A stretch of 7,037 nt of DNA from Deltaproteobacteria bacterium (GTDB lineage Bacteria > Bdellovibrionota_C > UBA2361 > OMII01): contig JALRCK010000108.1 in NCBI GenBank assembly GCA_023262305.1, positions 1 through 7,037 on the forward strand. Direction: 5' to 3'. Shown here piece after piece: positions 6,226-7,037 of the stretch (the first letter of the stretch is position 1; each line of letters begins with the position of its first letter). Below the pieces are notes generated by a model. That model ran no database searches. It was not told where the DNA came from and was given only the letters and a program-made list of their open reading frames with translations. A program made the position numbers and the translations under genes.

Positions 6226-6420
6226 ATGGACGGACAAGACAACAATCCACCCAAAGAGGGGCGCCGACGTGGACTCACTTCGGTTGCGCTTCAATGGCTC
6301 GCTGAGAAGATGCGTCGTACCGAACGGATCAAAGATGAGCTCCAGCGTGGAACGTATCAGGTTGACTCAAATAAGATCGCGCAGGCGATTCTGAACGGGG
6401 AGAACCAATCGAAGCAGTAG
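6226..6420 (+). CDS. flgM: Small FlgM-like protein, probable anti-sigma-28 factor
   Basis: A 64-residue cytoplasmic protein with no membrane segment. Residues 1-16 are polar, with a GRRR patch, and likely disordered. Residues 17-40 are predicted helical. The C-terminal part, RIKDELQRGTYQVDSNKIAQAIL (34-56), fits the FlgM pattern of a helix ending in G-x-Y-x-V-D-x-x-x-I-A-x-x-I-L, the region that binds sigma-28 (FliA). FlgM holds FliA inactive until the flagellar hook-basal body is complete and FlgM is exported. Typical FlgM proteins are near 90-100 residues, so this one is short at its N-terminus. An ATG at 6121 in the same frame would give 99 residues, but it lacks a ribosome-binding site, its extra residues do not look like FlgM, and they overlap the hairpin. 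AAGG 5 nt before 6226 favours the short form. No other flagellar gene is in the window. The family call rests on a short motif. Confidence 0.6.
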   Translation: MDGQDNNPPKEGRRRGLTSVALQWLAEKMRRTERIKDELQRGTYQVDSNKIAQAILNGENQSKQ

Positions 6421-6424
6421 CCCG

Positions 6425-6443
6425 GTGCCGATGAGCCCGGCAC
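6425..6443 (+). terminator. GC-rich hairpin just after the FlgM-like gene
   Basis: GTGCCG (6425-6430) and CGGCAC (6438-6443) form a perfect 6-bp stem with a 7-nt loop, starting 5 nt after the stop codon. A second small hairpin follows: GCGC (6450-6453) with GCGC (6458-6461). Position and GC content fit a terminator, but no T-run follows, so it would be atypical. Confidence 0.3.
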
Positions 6444-6578
6444 AATCCTGCGCTCATGCGCCGAAGAGAGCCCTCGTCATCGTGCGTTCACAACGCCATT
6501 TTGTAAAAAGCCGTTCTATCATCGCCCATTCCGGGTCCCCCAACACCCCCATAGCGAGTAAGTTTTTGATTTTTTCCT

Positions 6579-6676
6579 CCTAAGTAATTCAGATGATCGG
6601 TTTTCTGGTATAACCGACCGGCTCGTTATCATCTAAGTGATTGAGAGCTTCCGTCTCAGTAAAACGAGTGCTTAGG
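6579..6676 (+). promoter_or_regulatory. Nested inverted repeats upstream of kup: possible structured leader hiding the ribosome-binding site
   Basis: CCTAAG (6579-6584) is complementary to CTTAGG (6671-6676), and the pairing extends inward by one G-T and one A-T pair. Within it, AGATGAT (6591-6597) pairs with ATCATCT (6628-6634), CGGTT (6598-6602) with AACCG (6612-6616), and TGAGA (6642-6646) with TCTCA (6654-6658). This would fold as a closing stem plus two branches. The weak kup ribosome-binding site (AGG, 6674-6676) lies in the closing stem. It matches no riboswitch class I recognise. It works as a leader only if transcription starts before about 6579. Confidence 0.4.
6606..6614 (+). promoter_or_regulatory. 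Extended -10 promoter candidate for kup
   Basis: TGGTATAAC is a TGn extended -10 followed by five of six consensus bases. No good -35 is found 16-18 nt upstream (around 6585-6592), but extended -10 promoters can work without one. It lies in the loop and right arm of the inner dyad (6597-6602 with 6612-6617). If it is used, transcription starts near 6621 and the flanking repeats are more likely operator DNA than RNA structure. Confidence 0.4.
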
Positions 6677-6684
6677 TCGTTTCC

Positions 6685-7037
6685 ATGTCCGATAGACTTC
6701 ATCCCAATAAGGTAACCGCTGGCGGCCTCCTGGTCGCTCTCGGGATCATCTATGGAGACATCGGCACCTCCCCCCTCTATGTAATGCGAGCAGTGACTGG
6801 AGCAACAACGGTCGAAGAGGAGGTTGTGCTCGGCGCGCTCTCCTGCATCTTCTGGACCTTGACCCTCCTGACTACTGTCAAATATGTCTCCCTCATCCTT
6901 CGCGCTGACAACAGAGGCGAGGGTGGAATCTTTGCCCTCTATGCTCTTGTGCGAAAAAATGCACGATGGCTCCTCATTCCGGCTGTGATCGGAGGGAGCG
7001 CGCTCCTTGCAGATGGGATCATTACTCCCCCAATCTC
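6685..7037 (+). CDS. kup: Kup-family potassium uptake permease, N-terminal 117 residues, cut by window edge
   Basis: Kup (Trk/HAK/KUP family) is an inner-membrane, proton-coupled potassium importer. The 117 visible residues hold family signatures: [16 protein letters not shown] (18-33) in the first membrane helix; [26 protein letters not shown] (56-81), spanning the second helix and its conserved cytoplasmic loop; and [11 protein letters not shown] (107-117) at the next helix. In known members the GDxGTSPLY acid (here D25) and the ADNRGEGG loop are important for transport. Full-length proteins have about 620-700 residues and 12 membrane helices plus a soluble tail, so most is outside the window. 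The start is fixed by an in-frame TAG at 6673-6675, only three codons upstream. The ribosome-binding site is weak (AGG, 8 nt spacing), which fits regulated or low translation. It probably begins its own transcription unit, 264 nt after the FlgM-like gene. Confidence 0.97.
   Translation, partial: MSDRLHPNKVTAGGLLVALGIIYGDIGTSPLYVMRAVTGATTVEEEVVLGALSCIFWTLTLLTTVKYVSLILRADNRGEGGIFALYALVRKNARWLLIPAVIGGSALLADGIITPPI

Noticed and set aside
6561..6575. T-rich run (TTTTTGATTTTTT) as an intrinsic terminator
   Set aside because: No GC-rich hairpin directly precedes it; it may instead be AT-rich promoter-upstream DNA for kup.
6431..6583. 50-residue frame starting at ATG 6431 between the FlgM-like gene and kup
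   Set aside because: It begins in the loop of a hairpin, has no ribosome-binding site, and the product is basic and low-complexity with no recognisable pattern.

Overview
The window looks like chromosomal core DNA from a Gram-negative bacterium, moderately GC-rich (mid-50s percent by eye). A Sec-type signal peptide on an M16 metallopeptidase, a cytoplasmic REC-histidine kinase, a FlgM-like protein and Kup are all compatible with a motile proteobacterium-like lineage, for example a deltaproteobacterial or Bdellovibrio-like group. The lineage is inferred from gene types only, since no rRNA or other marker is present. I see no phage, IS element, CRISPR array, tRNA or rRNA.

Layout. Positions 1-1017 (minus) hold the N-terminal part of a secreted M16 zinc peptidase that runs off the left edge. 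Positions 1150-2334 (minus) encode a 394-residue soluble hybrid sensor protein with the receiver domain first and the kinase core second. A 79-nt divergent gap separates it from fabD (2414-3340, plus), malonyl-CoA:ACP transacylase, which stands apart from other fatty-acid genes. Next is a Nudix hydrolase (3483-4328, plus) that closely resembles the NUDT9 ADP-ribose pyrophosphatase family known from animals. It converges on proS (4386-5906, minus), a short 'archaeal/eukaryal-type' prolyl-tRNA synthetase that has lost three of the four zinc-binding cysteine positions. A 319-nt intergenic region then leads to a 64-residue FlgM-like anti-sigma factor (6226-6420, plus), preceded by a candidate sigma-28 promoter and a hairpin leader. 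A 264-nt gap rich in inverted repeats precedes kup (6685 to the right edge, plus), a potassium uptake permease.

The genes do not form one pathway. They are mostly single-gene units in alternating orientation, so this is not an obvious operon-encoded new system. The parts most worth a second look are the NUDT9-like enzyme, the zinc-site loss in ProRS, the FlgM-like gene with its sigma-28-like promoter, and the nested inverted repeats in front of kup. There the ribosome-binding site can pair with an upstream CCTAAG element, while an extended -10 sequence lies inside the same dyads.
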